Under the pieces are notes generated by a model. The model was not told where the DNA came from. It was given only the letters and a program-made list of their open reading frames with translations, and searched no databases. A program made the translations under genes and the position numbers. Positions 9,277 to 18,224 of a DNA stretch of 64,000 nt are shown here, in pieces (within the stretch, counting starts at the first letter, position 1; the number at the start of each line of letters is the position of its first letter). Source of the stretch: Acinetobacter sp. SFB (GTDB taxonomy: Bacteria; Pseudomonadota; Gammaproteobacteria; Pseudomonadales; Moraxellaceae); NCBI RefSeq assembly GCF_001647545.1, contig NZ_LSZH01000012.1, positions 62,001-126,000 on the forward strand, in the 5' to 3' direction.

Positions 9277-10038
9277 ATGAAATATATTGTTATTCCCGCA
9301 CGTTTTGCAAGTTCACGTTTACCCGGTAAGCCATTACTGGCAATTCATGGTCGTCCCATGATTTTACGGGTGGTTGATCAGGCAAAAAAAGTCGCGGGTT
9401 TTGATGATTTATGTGTTGCAACCGATGATGAACGTATTGCTGAGGTTTGCCGTGCTGAAGGTGTGGATGTTGTCATTACCAGTGCAGATCATCCATCAGG
9501 AACGGATCGTTTAAGCGAGGTGGCACGCATTAAAGGTTGGGCAAGTGAAGATATCATTGTCAATGTACAAGGCGATGAACCTTTGCTGCCCGCTCAATTG
9601 GTGCAACAGGTGGCACAACTATTAGAATCACAGCCTGAATCTTCGATGTCTACCTTGTGTGAGCCGATTCATAGTCTGGATGAGTTTCATCGTGACAGTA
9701 TTGTGAAAGTGGTGATGTCTAAATACAACCAGGCGTTGTATTTCAGCCGTGCGACCATTCCTTATGATCGTGATGGTGTGAAACAAGACGCACAGCAATT
9801 ACATTCGCAGGGGTACCGTCACTTGGGTTTATACGCCTATCGTGTAAATTTGCTGCAAGAATATGTGTCTTGGGAGATGGGTGTGTTGGAAAAACTGGAA
9901 AGCCTGGAACAATTACGTGTGCTTGAAAATGGTCACCGTATTGCGATTGCCGTTGCTGAAGCCAACTTGCCACCAGGTGTTGATACGCAAGCCGATTTGG
10001 ATCGTCTGAATGAAATGGATGTTTCCTGCTTTGAGTGA
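9277..10038 (+). CDS. kdsB: CMP-KDO synthetase KdsB
   Basis: 3-deoxy-manno-octulosonate cytidylyltransferase, 253 residues, which activates KDO with CTP for transfer to lipid A. It opens with the signature [16 protein letters not shown] and contains [16 protein letters not shown] and GLYAYRV as in the family. It is the last lipid A gene of the operon. holB begins about 24 bases later and may be cotranscribed. Confidence 0.95.
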   Translation: MKYIVIPARFASSRLPGKPLLAIHGRPMILRVVDQAKKVAGFDDLCVATDDERIAEVCRAEGVDVVITSADHPSGTDRLSEVARIKGWASEDIIVNVQGDEPLLPAQLVQQVAQLLESQPESSMSTLCEPIHSLDEFHRDSIVKVVMSKYNQALYFSRATIPYDRDGVKQDAQQLHSQGYRHLGLYAYRVNLLQEYVSWEMGVLEKLESLEQLRVLENGHRIAIAVAEANLPPGVDTQADLDRLNEMDVSCFE

Positions 10039-10062
10039 AATTTGGGATAAGGTGGGGCTTTA

Positions 10063-11046
10063 ATGCAAAAAGATGTGGTCGCACAAGTTTATCCATGGCA
10101 GCAAACCGTTTGGGATACGCTAACCGGACGTTTCCCGAAACTTGGACATGGCTTGCTTTTTTATGGCAAAAAAGGTTGTGGCAAAGAAGCGTTTGCACAA
10201 TATTTTTTGGCTTGGGTGCTGTGTGCCAACCGTCATGCCAATAATGTAGCTTGCGGTGAATGTGGCAGTTGCTTGTGGCTGAAATCGGATACTCATCCGA
10301 ACTATGTGCATATCAGCACAGATGAAGAAAATAAAAAACAAAACGCCAAAATTAAAATCGAAAAAATTCGTGATTTATTGCCCTTTGTGCAACAAACGGT
10401 AGATGGTTGGAGAGTGATTGTGATTGAGCCGGCAGAAGCGTTAAATATGTCTTCTGCAAATGCATTACTCAAAACACTCGAAGAACCCGGTGACCGTGTT
10501 GTCATTATTTTATTGGCAGATCATTATCTAAAACTTCCTGCAACTATTCGCAGTCGTTTGCAACATTTTGCTTTGGATCGTATATCGGAAGCTCAAGCAG
10601 GCGAGTATTTGTCCCAGCATTTACCTGAGTTAAATCAGACACAAAAACAGTTGTTATTGAACCTGTCTAATCAAATGCCGCTGCAAGCCATGCAATTGGC
10701 GCAAGCTGAATGGCTAAATAAACGACAAGAATTCCTAAATGACTGGCAAAAATTAGTGACCCAAAAGAATATGCCAATGGCAATTGCGACCAAGTGGAAC
10801 AAAGCCTTAAGTTTTAGTGATTTTGCGCAAATGTTTGAATACTTGTTGTCCGATTTAATTTGTGTCAAGCTCAATCAACAGGTTAAAAATCCAGATTTGG
10901 ATTTGATTGGATTATCAGAACAATATACGTTGGAATTTTTATTCACCATTTATTCCGACTTGCAACAATCGAAACAGTTTATCGAGCAGAACGTACAAAG
11001 CAATTTGGTGCTTGATCAATTGTGTATAAAACTAATGAACATTTAA
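10063..11046 (+). CDS. holB: DNA polymerase III delta' subunit HolB
   Basis: The delta' subunit of the clamp loader, 327 residues, which with tau/gamma (dnaX, also in this window) and delta loads the beta clamp. The AAA+ domain has a P-loop-like GKKGCGKEAFAQ, a zinc module CGECGSCLW and the sensor region NALLKTLEEPGDRVVIILLA. The order holB-pilZ-tatD is the same as in Pseudomonas and many other gammaproteobacteria. Confidence 0.92.
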   Translation: MQKDVVAQVYPWQQTVWDTLTGRFPKLGHGLLFYGKKGCGKEAFAQYFLAWVLCANRHANNVACGECGSCLWLKSDTHPNYVHISTDEENKKQNAKIKIEKIRDLLPFVQQTVDGWRVIVIEPAEALNMSSANALLKTLEEPGDRVVIILLADHYLKLPATIRSRLQHFALDRISEAQAGEYLSQHLPELNQTQKQLLLNLSNQMPLQAMQLAQAEWLNKRQEFLNDWQKLVTQKNMPMAIATKWNKALSFSDFAQMFEYLLSDLICVKLNQQVKNPDLDLIGLSEQYTLEFLFTIYSDLQQSKQFIEQNVQSNLVLDQLCIKLMNI

Positions 11047-11062
11047 ATATTTAAAGGGGAAA

Positions 11063-11407
11063 ATGATGCAACCACGTATGGGCGGTATTATTCAGGCGAA
11101 TATCCCGGATAGAGACACTTTATATGCCAGCTATATGCCTTATGTGGTCGGTGGTGGATTGTTTGTTCCAACCAAGCAGCCGGTAAAAATCGGTGAAGAA
11201 GTCTTTGTATTGGCCACTTTGCCGGATCAATCACAAAAAATTCCTTTGACCGGTAAAGTCATCTGGATTTCTCAAAAACAAAACGGTATCAAATTACAAG
11301 GTTTTGGTATGCAGTTAACGGGCGAAAAAGGTGTTTATTACAAATCAGAAGCTGAAAAGTTGCTGGTAGGTATTAAGTCTGAGGGTCGAACTAGTTACAC
11401 TATGTAG
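11063..11407 (+). CDS. pilZ: PilZ-domain protein, type IV pilus biogenesis
   Basis: A 114-residue single-domain PilZ protein next to holB, as for PilZ of Pseudomonas aeruginosa. The founding PilZ is needed for type IV pilus assembly, binds PilB/FimX and does not itself bind c-di-GMP. The arginine-rich RxxxR and D/NxSxxG motifs needed for c-di-GMP binding are not evident here, consistent with that class. A strong AAAGGGGAAA ribosome-binding sequence precedes the double ATG. Confidence 0.88.
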   Translation: MMQPRMGGIIQANIPDRDTLYASYMPYVVGGGLFVPTKQPVKIGEEVFVLATLPDQSQKIPLTGKVIWISQKQNGIKLQGFGMQLTGEKGVYYKSEAEKLLVGIKSEGRTSYTM

Positions 11408-11433
11408 CTGTTTAACCGCTTTAGGATTTTACC

Positions 11434-12207
11434 GTGTATGTAGATACTCACTGCCATTTAACCTTGCTGGATTTAACGCCTTATGATGGTAATTTAGATC
11501 TGGCACTAGCACAGGCGCGTGAAGCGGGTGTATCCAAATTCATGAGTATCTCGGTTGATCTGGATGACCATATCGAGCTTGCTAAAATTGCATCACGTCA
11601 TACTGATGTTGGATACAGTGTTGGGGTTCATCCCTGTGAAGATCCTGCGACCATGGCACGCGCGACCACGGATTATTTAATTGAACTGGCTCAGCCCGAA
11701 AAAGTTTGGGCGATTGGTGAAACAGGCTTGGATTATTTTCATAGCACTGATTTCATTGCCGAACAAAAACAATGTTTTGCCCGTCATATACATGCCTCTC
11801 AGGCAGTGAAAAAACCGGTAGTAGTGCATACCCGCTCAGCCAAGCATGATACGGTGGATATTATTCGCGCTGAAAAATCGACGCATGGCATTCTGCATTG
11901 TTTTACCGAAGACTGGGAAACTGCCAAGGCAGTGCTAGACTGCGGTTATTACGTGTCATTTTCCGGAATTGTTTCTTTTAAAAATGCGCAAGATTTGCGT
12001 GATGTGGCAAAGCAGGTTCCACTTGATCGCGTACTGATTGAGACGGATAGTCCTTACTTGGCACCGATGCCCTATAGAGGAAAGTCTAATGAACCAAAAT
12101 ACGTTCCCTATGTAGCCAAAGCCTTAAGTGATGTATATGATAAGTCAGTTGAGGAAATTGCTTTTATTACCATGCAAAACTTTGAAAACCTCCTCAATTT
12201 AAAGTAA
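11434..12207 (+). CDS. tatD: TatD-family metal-dependent hydrolase/DNase
   Basis: A 257-residue TIM-barrel metallohydrolase. The divalent-metal ligands are visible in DTHCHL at the N-terminus, in GETGLDYF, in HTRSAKHD, in HCFTEDW and in ETDSPYLAP. TatD enzymes are 3'-5' nucleases of uncertain physiological role. The reading frame begins with GTG at 11434 directly before TATGTAGATACT. It lies downstream of holB-pilZ in the conserved arrangement. Confidence 0.9.
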   Translation: MYVDTHCHLTLLDLTPYDGNLDLALAQAREAGVSKFMSISVDLDDHIELAKIASRHTDVGYSVGVHPCEDPATMARATTDYLIELAQPEKVWAIGETGLDYFHSTDFIAEQKQCFARHIHASQAVKKPVVVHTRSAKHDTVDIIRAEKSTHGILHCFTEDWETAKAVLDCGYYVSFSGIVSFKNAQDLRDVAKQVPLDRVLIETDSPYLAPMPYRGKSNEPKYVPYVAKALSDVYDKSVEEIAFITMQNFENLLNLK

Positions 12208-12252
12208 ATAATTCGAATTGATACAAGCGCATAAGAGAGTTACAGGGTGAAG

Positions 12253-12867
12253 ATGGATCGTCAGGCTCAGTTTCGAGCAAGAGAAGCGTTAATTTTTCAG
12301 GTTGCAGAGCAACTGTTATTAGAAAATGGCGAATCAGGGATGACGCTTGATGCGTTGGCAGCAGAACTCGATCTTGCCAAAGGGACTTTATATAAACATT
12401 TCCAAAGTAAAGATGAACTCTATATGCTTCTTATTATTCGTAATGAGAAGATGTTGCTCGAGATGATTAAGGATGAAGAGAAAGCCTTTGCAGAGCATTT
12501 GGCTTTCTTTATGTTGCATCATTTACATCATCCGGAACGTACCGTGCTGTTCCATCAAATTGAAGAACGTCTTTCTACTACCGGTGTGGGCATTCATCAT
12601 TTGTTCAGTGAGTTGTATCAGATAAGAAAGCAACGCTTACGGATTATTTTCCGTATGACTGAAAGTTATTTAGACAGCATTCAAAGCAACATGTCTGTAC
12701 GTGATTATTTGGCATCCATTTGGGCCTTAACTCACGGTGCAGCAGCCATTTTGAATTCTAGTTTTTATCAGCGTTATTTGGGTTCACGCGATACATTGCG
12801 TGTGGCTTATATTGACCAGGCCTTGGCGATGCCGAAACAAACCCGTTCTACGGAACAATTTGCCTAA
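12253..12867 (+). CDS. TetR/AcrR-family transcriptional regulator
   Basis: A 204-residue regulator with an N-terminal TetR helix-turn-helix (MTLDALAAELDLAKGTLYKHFQSKDELY) and a C-terminal ligand-binding domain of unknown specificity. I place the start at the ATG at 12253, since AGGG at 12244-12247 is well spaced for it. A GTG at 12247 is also in frame. It sits between tatD and the gsp pseudopilin genes, ending nine bases before gspH, so it may be cotranscribed with them. Its target is not evident. Confidence 0.85.
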   Translation: MDRQAQFRAREALIFQVAEQLLLENGESGMTLDALAAELDLAKGTLYKHFQSKDELYMLLIIRNEKMLLEMIKDEEKAFAEHLAFFMLHHLHHPERTVLFHQIEERLSTTGVGIHHLFSELYQIRKQRLRIIFRMTESYLDSIQSNMSVRDYLASIWALTHGAAAILNSSFYQRYLGSRDTLRVAYIDQALAMPKQTRSTEQFA

Positions 12868-12876
12868 AGGTCTGCC

Positions 12877-13437
12877 ATGAAGCCAACAGCATTATCATCA
12901 ATTCGCGGTTTTACCTTAATAGAGTTGATGGTGGTGATTGTGATTATGGCGATCATGGCCTCTTTAATTTTAACCAATATCAATGGCGTTGATCAGCGTA
13001 AAGCCATGCAGGCACGTGAAGTGTTTATTATGGATTTACGCCGTATTAATCGAGAAGCAAATGATCAGGCACGCATTTTTGCGCTTGATGTTCAAGCTGA
13101 AACTGATGTATCGCCATTTCGTTATGCTGTGATTGAATATTTGGTGCCCTCCCTTCAAGCTACACAGAATTCAGTCCTTAATGAAAATAAAAAATGGCAA
13201 GATTATTCAGAATTTCCTCAGCGAGCTTTGCCTGAGCATGTTTCCTTCAATGTGCAATCTCTAGATCAGGCATATGAAAATGCCAATAATGATGATTTAC
13301 TGAGTACGAATGCACCCAAATTACTGTGGTTAGGTAATGGTGAAGTGAAACCAGTGCGGATCCAGTTTTATTTCGAGCAACGTCCCATTGGTGAAGAAAT
13401 CGAGATTGATCATTTAGGTAAAATCAATGAAAGCTAG
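12877..13437 (+). CDS. gspH: Type II secretion minor pseudopilin GspH-like
   Basis: A 186-residue pseudopilin. The short basic leader ends at the prepilin peptidase site RG^FTLIELMVV with Glu at +5. A hydrophobic N-terminal helix and a globular periplasmic domain follow. It is first in a four-gene H-I-J-K set encoding the tip of the type II secretion pseudopilus. It overlaps gspI by 11 bases. The gene could also be called FimT-like, since GspH and FimT are related, but the following GspI, GspJ and GspK favour the secretion system. Confidence 0.82.
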   Translation: MKPTALSSIRGFTLIELMVVIVIMAIMASLILTNINGVDQRKAMQAREVFIMDLRRINREANDQARIFALDVQAETDVSPFRYAVIEYLVPSLQATQNSVLNENKKWQDYSEFPQRALPEHVSFNVQSLDQAYENANNDDLLSTNAPKLLWLGNGEVKPVRIQFYFEQRPIGEEIEIDHLGKINES

Positions 13438-13867
13438 ATCATCCAAGCATAGGTTTTGGTCTTGCGCAGCGGTGAAACAGCGTTTCACGCATCGCTGCTC
13501 AGGTTTTACATTGTTGGAAGTGATGGTTGCGTTGGCTATTTTTGCCACGGCTGCAATCGCTTTCACCAAAGTGGCGATGCAATATACGCAAGCGACATCA
13601 AATGCAATTTTACGCACTAAAGCGCAATTTGTGGCTTTAAATGAAGTCGCAGTAATGGAAATTAACCAAGAGTGGTTGCAAGGCACCCAGTCCAAACAGC
13701 TTACCCAGCAAGGGGAAAGCTGGCAAATTGATAAATCTGCACAATCGACGATTAGTCCGAATGTGCAACGAATTGAAGTGCAGGTTAGTTTGTTTAATGC
13801 TGAATCGGGTAAAGTCGAGTCAGGCATTACAAATCTGGTTTTCTTTAACTATAAGGCCAAAGTTTGA
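13427..13867 (+). CDS. gspI: Type II secretion minor pseudopilin GspI-like
   Basis: A 146-residue minor pseudopilin, usually part of the GspI-J-K tip complex. The prepilin cleavage site SG^FTLLEVMVALAIF has Glu at +5. The leader is long (about 26 residues, rich in Lys/Arg and including two Cys) compared with the short leaders common for GspI. The DNA coding for it contains an interrupted inverted repeat at 13466-13498. Overlaps gspH (11 bases) and gspJ (4 bases) imply coupling. In other Acinetobacter this gene is sometimes named pilV. Confidence 0.82.
   Translation: MKARSSKHRFWSCAAVKQRFTHRCSGFTLLEVMVALAIFATAAIAFTKVAMQYTQATSNAILRTKAQFVALNEVAVMEINQEWLQGTQSKQLTQQGESWQIDKSAQSTISPNVQRIEVQVSLFNAESGKVESGITNLVFFNYKAKV
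13466..13498. repeat. Interrupted inverted repeat inside gspI leader
   Basis: GCAGCG at 13466-13471 and GTGAAAC at 13472-13478 pair with GTTTCAC at 13482-13488 and CGCTGC at 13493-13498, with a three-base loop and a four-base bulge. All of it lies within the segment encoding the cleaved leader of GspI. Confidence 0.8.
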
Positions 13868-14616
13868 TGCAATCGAAAAATAAAAAAAATCAAACTTTAC
13901 ACTCACAGAATCGCTCATCAAGTACAGCTTTCGGACGTGCGGCACCTTCGGGTGTCACTCGAGTAAAGCCTGCATCAGGCTTTACTTTGGTTGAATTATT
14001 GGTTGCGATTGCGATATTTGCGGTACTTTCGGCACTGGGTTGGAAAGTTTTTGATTATCTGATCAAAGTCAAAGAACGTAATACCGAACATGAAATTAAT
14101 TTGGGTCAGCTTCAGGAAGCCTATCAACAAATTCTACGCGATACGGTTCAGGCAGTACCACTGACTGCGAATATAAATAGCGATATTCAACCCGCTTTGG
14201 TGTTGCAAAATGGCCGCTTTAATTTTAGTAAAACCGGAGTGACTGACCCTTTGCAGCAAGGCATTTCACCGGATGAACGTGTTGAATACCAATATCGCGC
14301 AGATGAAAAAAAACTCTATCGTTTGAAATACCGTAATTTAAACAGCAGCGGACGCGATCAACCTGAATCCAGTGTATTGTTAAATGATGTAAGTCAGTTT
14401 GAAATTGTGGTGCTGAATCCGAATGAGTCAACTTCATGGCCGGATGCACAAGGGGATCTAAATGATGCCACGCAAAAGCAAATATTACCTAAAGGCATTA
14501 AAATTAAATTAATGGTCAAAGATGTTGCTTATGAATGGATTTTTAGTCTATTAAACACGGACTATTTAAAACCGCAGAACAATAATAAAAATAATAATTC
14601 TAATAATCCCACCTAG
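13864..14616 (+). CDS. gspJ: Type II secretion minor pseudopilin GspJ-like
   Basis: A 250-residue minor pseudopilin with cleavage site SG^FTLVELLVAIAIFAVLSA and Glu at +5. It is predicted to form the pseudopilus tip with GspI and GspK. The leader is about 39 residues and is encoded over two hairpin-forming DNA repeats. Internal starts are not obvious, so the long leader may be real. The C-terminus is an Asn/Lys-rich tail (NNNKNNNSNN). gspK follows after 21 bases. Confidence 0.82.
   Translation: MMQSKNKKNQTLHSQNRSSSTAFGRAAPSGVTRVKPASGFTLVELLVAIAIFAVLSALGWKVFDYLIKVKERNTEHEINLGQLQEAYQQILRDTVQAVPLTANINSDIQPALVLQNGRFNFSKTGVTDPLQQGISPDERVEYQYRADEKKLYRLKYRNLNSSGRDQPESSVLLNDVSQFEIVVLNPNESTSWPDAQGDLNDATQKQILPKGIKIKLMVKDVAYEWIFSLLNTDYLKPQNNNKNNNSNNPT
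13941..13986. repeat. Two adjacent hairpins inside gspJ leader
   Basis: GGCACC-TTCG-GGTGTC (13941-13956) is a short hairpin with a UUCG-type loop. It is followed by a perfect 11-base inverted repeat, AGTAAAGCCTG (13962-13972) and CAGGCTTTACT (13976-13986), separated by CAT. Both lie in the part of gspJ encoding the cleaved leader. Confidence 0.85.
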
Positions 14617-14637
14617 CCAAGTCTAAAGAGATTAAAC

Positions 14638-15585
14638 ATGAAACAGCAGCAGGGTATTGCCTTAATAACGATCTTGGTCATGGTCGCATTAGCAACAATT
14701 CTGGCTGCGACGATTGCTAAACGGCAGGCCAATACTGCTGAAAATACGGCATATTTGATGCGTCAAAATCAATCCTTGTTGTATGCCAAAAGTGCGGAAG
14801 CCTTTTTTTCAGAACTTTTGGTCGATGATGCTGAAAATGCAGGTGAAGTAGATCATCTGCAAGAAAATTGGGCCAAACCGATGCCAGCTTTTCCGGTAGA
14901 AGATGGCTTTGTTTCCGGAACGTTACAGGATGAATCGGGTAAATTTAATTTAAACAGTTTGGTCAATAAAGACGGCATACCCAATCCTCAGGCAAAAGCC
15001 TGGTTTGAAAAACTTTTAGTGCGTGTAGGATTGCCTGAAAAATTAAGTGAAGCGGTGATTGATTGGCAAGATGCCGATGATGAAACAGTGGGTGCCATGG
15101 GAGCAGAGGCTAGCTACTATCAAGGTTTGCCCCAAGGTTATTTGCCCTCCAATAATAAATTTCATAGCATAGAGCAACTTAAATTAGTCCGTGGCTTTGA
15201 AGGTCAAAAATATCTGCAAATTGCAGATTATGTCAGTGCAGCACCGACATCTGACAGTAAAGTGAATATCAATACTGCACCTGCAATGCTGCTGGCGAGT
15301 CTTGATCCCAAGTTGGATGTCAACGCAGTTCAACAAGTCTTGCAACAACGTCAAGAAAAGTTGGAGTATTTTTCCAATATTAATGATCTTTGGGCTATTG
15401 AACCTTTTACTCAGGTTAACCCTGACATTCGTCAAGAAATGAACGATTTACTGGGTGTGCAATCCAGTTATTTTAAAGCCAGAATTGAAGTGTTGTTAAG
15501 TGAGCGTAAACGTCAGTTTAGTAGTGATCTGGTGCGTAAAGATAAAACTGTATATGTGGTATACCGCAGTATGGCGCCATTTTAA
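14638..15585 (+). CDS. gspK: Type II secretion minor pseudopilin GspK-like
   Basis: A 315-residue protein with the GspK features: leader MKQQQ then G^IALITILVMVALATI with no Glu at +5, and a large alpha-helical periplasmic domain (about 200 residues) containing DESGKFNLNSLVNKDG and VNINTAPAMLLASL, a helix-hairpin-helix-like motif typical of GspK. It caps the pseudopilus. It is the last gene of the gspH-I-J-K cluster. The outer-membrane and core inner-membrane T2SS genes are not in this window, consistent with the dispersed T2SS genes of Acinetobacter. Confidence 0.88.
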   Translation: MKQQQGIALITILVMVALATILAATIAKRQANTAENTAYLMRQNQSLLYAKSAEAFFSELLVDDAENAGEVDHLQENWAKPMPAFPVEDGFVSGTLQDESGKFNLNSLVNKDGIPNPQAKAWFEKLLVRVGLPEKLSEAVIDWQDADDETVGAMGAEASYYQGLPQGYLPSNNKFHSIEQLKLVRGFEGQKYLQIADYVSAAPTSDSKVNINTAPAMLLASLDPKLDVNAVQQVLQQRQEKLEYFSNINDLWAIEPFTQVNPDIRQEMNDLLGVQSSYFKARIEVLLSERKRQFSSDLVRKDKTVYVVYRSMAPF

Positions 15586-15742
15586 TTATATAAACCAACA
15601 AGCTGAAATATTATCAAGCTTATTACCCCGTCTGGGCAGCATATGTTTTAACAATTGTGTTGAACAGTAAAATTAATCCGCAGACTTTCACTTTTGCTTT
15701 ATAATCAAATTCAATTCACATAATTTGATTGCATCCCGGCAC

Positions 15743-16339
15743 ATGTTAATTCGTAAGTTATTTAAGTTTGAAAATGCTCATATTGTGCGCAACTGCACAT
15801 CGGATCGCTGTAAGCGCTCTATTCATGGCCATAGTTATAAAGTTGAGTTATTGCTTAAGGCTTCGAAGCTAGATCATGGTCAAATGGTGTATGACTTCGG
15901 ATTGTTGAAAGGCGTAATCAAAGATATTTTTGACAGTTTTGATCATGCTATTTGCTTTTGGCAGCATGATGATGCTGAATATATTGAAGCCTGCAAAAAA
16001 TTTAGTGCGCGTTGGGTATCTTTACCAGTTTCTCCTTCAGCTGAGCAATTTTCACGTATTTTCTTCTACTTGGCACAACAGGTACTTGCATCCACTGAAA
16101 CCCAAAATGGGGAAGGTGATGTAGAAGTTTACTCGGTGATTGTGCATGAAACAGATACAGGTTATGCACAAAGCTTTGCAGAAGATATTGAAAATGAGCA
16201 AATGGGTGTTCTGAGTCTTGAGAAAATTGTATTCTCTGAGCAGGTTCAAGCCGAATGGGCGGACACCGCCATGTATGAAAAATTAAAACAAGGAATTAAA
16301 TTCCAAAACCCGAATGTTGATCTTCAGGTAAAAATCTAA
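15743..16339 (+). CDS. queD: 6-carboxytetrahydropterin synthase (QueD-like)
   Basis: A member of the 6-pyruvoyl-tetrahydropterin synthase/QueD family, about 198 residues, longer than the usual 120-residue QueD. QueD makes 6-carboxytetrahydropterin for queuosine and 7-deazapurine synthesis. The zinc histidines are visible in FENAHIV and IHGHSYKVE, with the catalytic cysteine in RCKRSIHGH. The downstream VIVHETDTGYAQ carries the conserved His-Glu. I take the ATG at 15743. A TTG at 15725 is also in frame. No other queuosine genes are adjacent. Confidence 0.82.
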   Translation: MLIRKLFKFENAHIVRNCTSDRCKRSIHGHSYKVELLLKASKLDHGQMVYDFGLLKGVIKDIFDSFDHAICFWQHDDAEYIEACKKFSARWVSLPVSPSAEQFSRIFFYLAQQVLASTETQNGEGDVEVYSVIVHETDTGYAQSFAEDIENEQMGVLSLEKIVFSEQVQAEWADTAMYEKLKQGIKFQNPNVDLQVKI

Positions 16340-16387
16340 AGATTATTTCATCAATGGGTATATTGATAAAAGGATTAGGAAGCAGGT

Positions 16388-17101
16388 ATGTCTTTAACGG
16401 AACAACAGCAAGCTCAACTAGATAAAATTCAGTTAGATGCAAGTTGGAAAGAGGCTTTAAGTGATTTTTTACTGAGCCCCAAAATGGATGATTTAAAGCA
16501 GTTTTTGATGGCTGAAAAACATGCGGACAAAGTGATTTATCCTCCTAGTTCACTGATTTTTAATGCACTGAATACAACCCCATTAAACCGTGTGAAAGTG
16601 GTTATTTTAGGGCAAGATCCTTATCATGGACCCAATCAGGCCCATGGATTAAGTTTTTCCGTGCAAAAGGGGCTTGCATTACCGCCGTCTTTACGTAATA
16701 TTTTTCATGAGTTAAATACCGATCTGGGAGTTCCTGTTTCTAAACATGGTGACTTAACCCGTTGGGCTGAACAAGGCGTATTATTGCTGAACGCAGTTTT
16801 AACTGTTGAAGCAGGCCAACCCACTTCACATCAAAAACAGGGATGGGAAGATTTTACCGATCATGTTATTGATGTATTAAATGAGCAATGTGAGCATATT
16901 GTTTTTATTTTATGGGGTGCATATGCTCAACGTAAAGGTCAACGGATCGATCCAAATAAGCACCTGATTCTAAAAGCTGCACATCCATCACCTCTGGCAG
17001 CAAACCGTGGTGGATTTTTTGGCTGTAAAGTATTTTCTAAAGCGAATAATTATCTGAAACAAAATGGCATTGAGCCGATAAATTGGCAGCTGGACGCATG
17101 A
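16388..17101 (+). CDS. ung: Uracil-DNA glycosylase Ung
   Basis: A 237-residue family 1 uracil-DNA glycosylase of base-excision repair. The catalytic water-activating loop [18 protein letters not shown], the [16 protein letters not shown] segment and the DNA-intercalation loop [14 protein letters not shown] are all present. AGGATTAGGAAG upstream provides the ribosome-binding site. The stop overlaps the next gene in an ATGA. Confidence 0.96.
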   Translation: MSLTEQQQAQLDKIQLDASWKEALSDFLLSPKMDDLKQFLMAEKHADKVIYPPSSLIFNALNTTPLNRVKVVILGQDPYHGPNQAHGLSFSVQKGLALPPSLRNIFHELNTDLGVPVSKHGDLTRWAEQGVLLLNAVLTVEAGQPTSHQKQGWEDFTDHVIDVLNEQCEHIVFILWGAYAQRKGQRIDPNKHLILKAAHPSPLAANRGGFFGCKVFSKANNYLKQNGIEPINWQLDA

Positions 17102-18222
17102 CACAATCTCCTGAATTAAAAAATTATCATCCCGATCTCATTGTAGAAGAAGCAAGAAATGGCTGGCGCGTTGTTCGCCTGAACCGTCCGAAATCTCTGC
17201 ATGCGCTGGATGAATCCATCGTAACTTCATTATTGGAAGTCTTTCAGGATTTTCAGCATGATGATGCTGTCAAAGCGATTTGGCTGGATTCAACTACACC
17301 AAAAGCATTTTGTGCGGGTGGGGATGTACGTAAACTTCGTCAATTAGTAATTAATGGTGAAGTTGAGACGGCAAATAAATTCTTTGAACAAGAATATGCT
17401 TTAGATTTATTGTTGCATAACTATACTAAGCCGATACTTATTTGGGGTGAAGGTTATGTGATGGGCGGCGGGCTGGGCTTATTCATGGCTGCGCCTTTCA
17501 GATTGGTTACCCCTTATTCACGTTTAGCCATGCCGGAAATTAATATCGGTTTATATCCGGATGTCGGGGCAACCCGGTTCTTGGCGGATCGTGGCGCAAT
17601 TGGATTATTTACGGGTTTAACCGGTTCAATCATGACTGCAGCTGGTGCTTACGGCATTGGTTGGGCGACGCATATTTGTGATGCACAGCGGGATAATGTG
17701 CTGGAAACAGTCATTAATATTGATTGGGGTCATTATCCAGCCGGTGATTTTCGTGCCATTGATGACACCTTAAATAGTATGCATCGTCCAGTCGGTCCTG
17801 GTCCGTTGCAAAACTCATTGGATGTGATTCAGAGTGTTTGCCGTGGTGTGAACTTTGAGCATGACTATGAAGCGATTATTGGTTTGAGTGATGCGCGTAG
17901 TGACTGGTTACGTCAGGCGAGTGAAAACTTGCAAAAAGGTTCACCTACCACTGCTGCGTTAACCTGGTTGTTGTGGCAATGGGGCAAGCAGGTGCATTCT
18001 TGGAATGAAATTTTTGAACTTGAGACGGAAATTTCGGATTGGAAGATTCGTCATCCAGATTTCGTAGAAGGCGTACGCGCACGTTTGGTGGATAAAGACC
18101 TTTCTCCAGAATGGACCAAAGGTACGGATTTCTCCCTGAAAGCAATTTTGTCTGCTTGTCCACCTCTGACCAAAAATGAGAGCTGGAATAATCTATTGAA
18201 ACACTATGGTGTGATCGGTTAA
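17098..18222 (+). CDS. Enoyl-CoA hydratase/isomerase family protein (3-hydroxyisobutyryl-CoA hydrolase-like)
   Basis: A 374-residue crotonase-fold protein of the longer class that includes 3-hydroxyisobutyryl-CoA hydrolase. It shows [11 protein letters not shown] (oxyanion hole), [19 protein letters not shown] and the catalytic-acid region [18 protein letters not shown]. It would act on a short acyl-CoA, perhaps in valine breakdown, but no valine pathway genes are adjacent. The chosen ATG overlaps the ung stop by four bases. The upstream TTG at 17083 is unlikely. The substrate is inferred from family only. Confidence 0.8.
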   Translation: MTQSPELKNYHPDLIVEEARNGWRVVRLNRPKSLHALDESIVTSLLEVFQDFQHDDAVKAIWLDSTTPKAFCAGGDVRKLRQLVINGEVETANKFFEQEYALDLLLHNYTKPILIWGEGYVMGGGLGLFMAAPFRLVTPYSRLAMPEINIGLYPDVGATRFLADRGAIGLFTGLTGSIMTAAGAYGIGWATHICDAQRDNVLETVINIDWGHYPAGDFRAIDDTLNSMHRPVGPGPLQNSLDVIQSVCRGVNFEHDYEAIIGLSDARSDWLRQASENLQKGSPTTAALTWLLWQWGKQVHSWNEIFELETEISDWKIRHPDFVEGVRARLVDKDLSPEWTKGTDFSLKAILSACPPLTKNESWNNLLKHYGVIG

Positions 18223-18224
18223 CA

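Noticed and set aside
10035..10244. Plus-strand frame of 69 residues at the kdsB/holB junction
   Set aside because: It overlaps the well-supported holB in another frame and has no protein-family features.
13472..13488. parS site (GTGAAAC-AGC-GTTTCAC)
   Set aside because: The half-sites are in the reverse order to parS (GTTTCAC-GTGAAAC) and separated by three bases, so ParB should not recognise it.
12877..15585. Type IV pilus minor pilins (fimT/pilV/pilW/pilX)
   Set aside because: The fourth gene is a clear GspK (large helical domain, no Glu at +5), so the set fits type II secretion H-I-J-K better.
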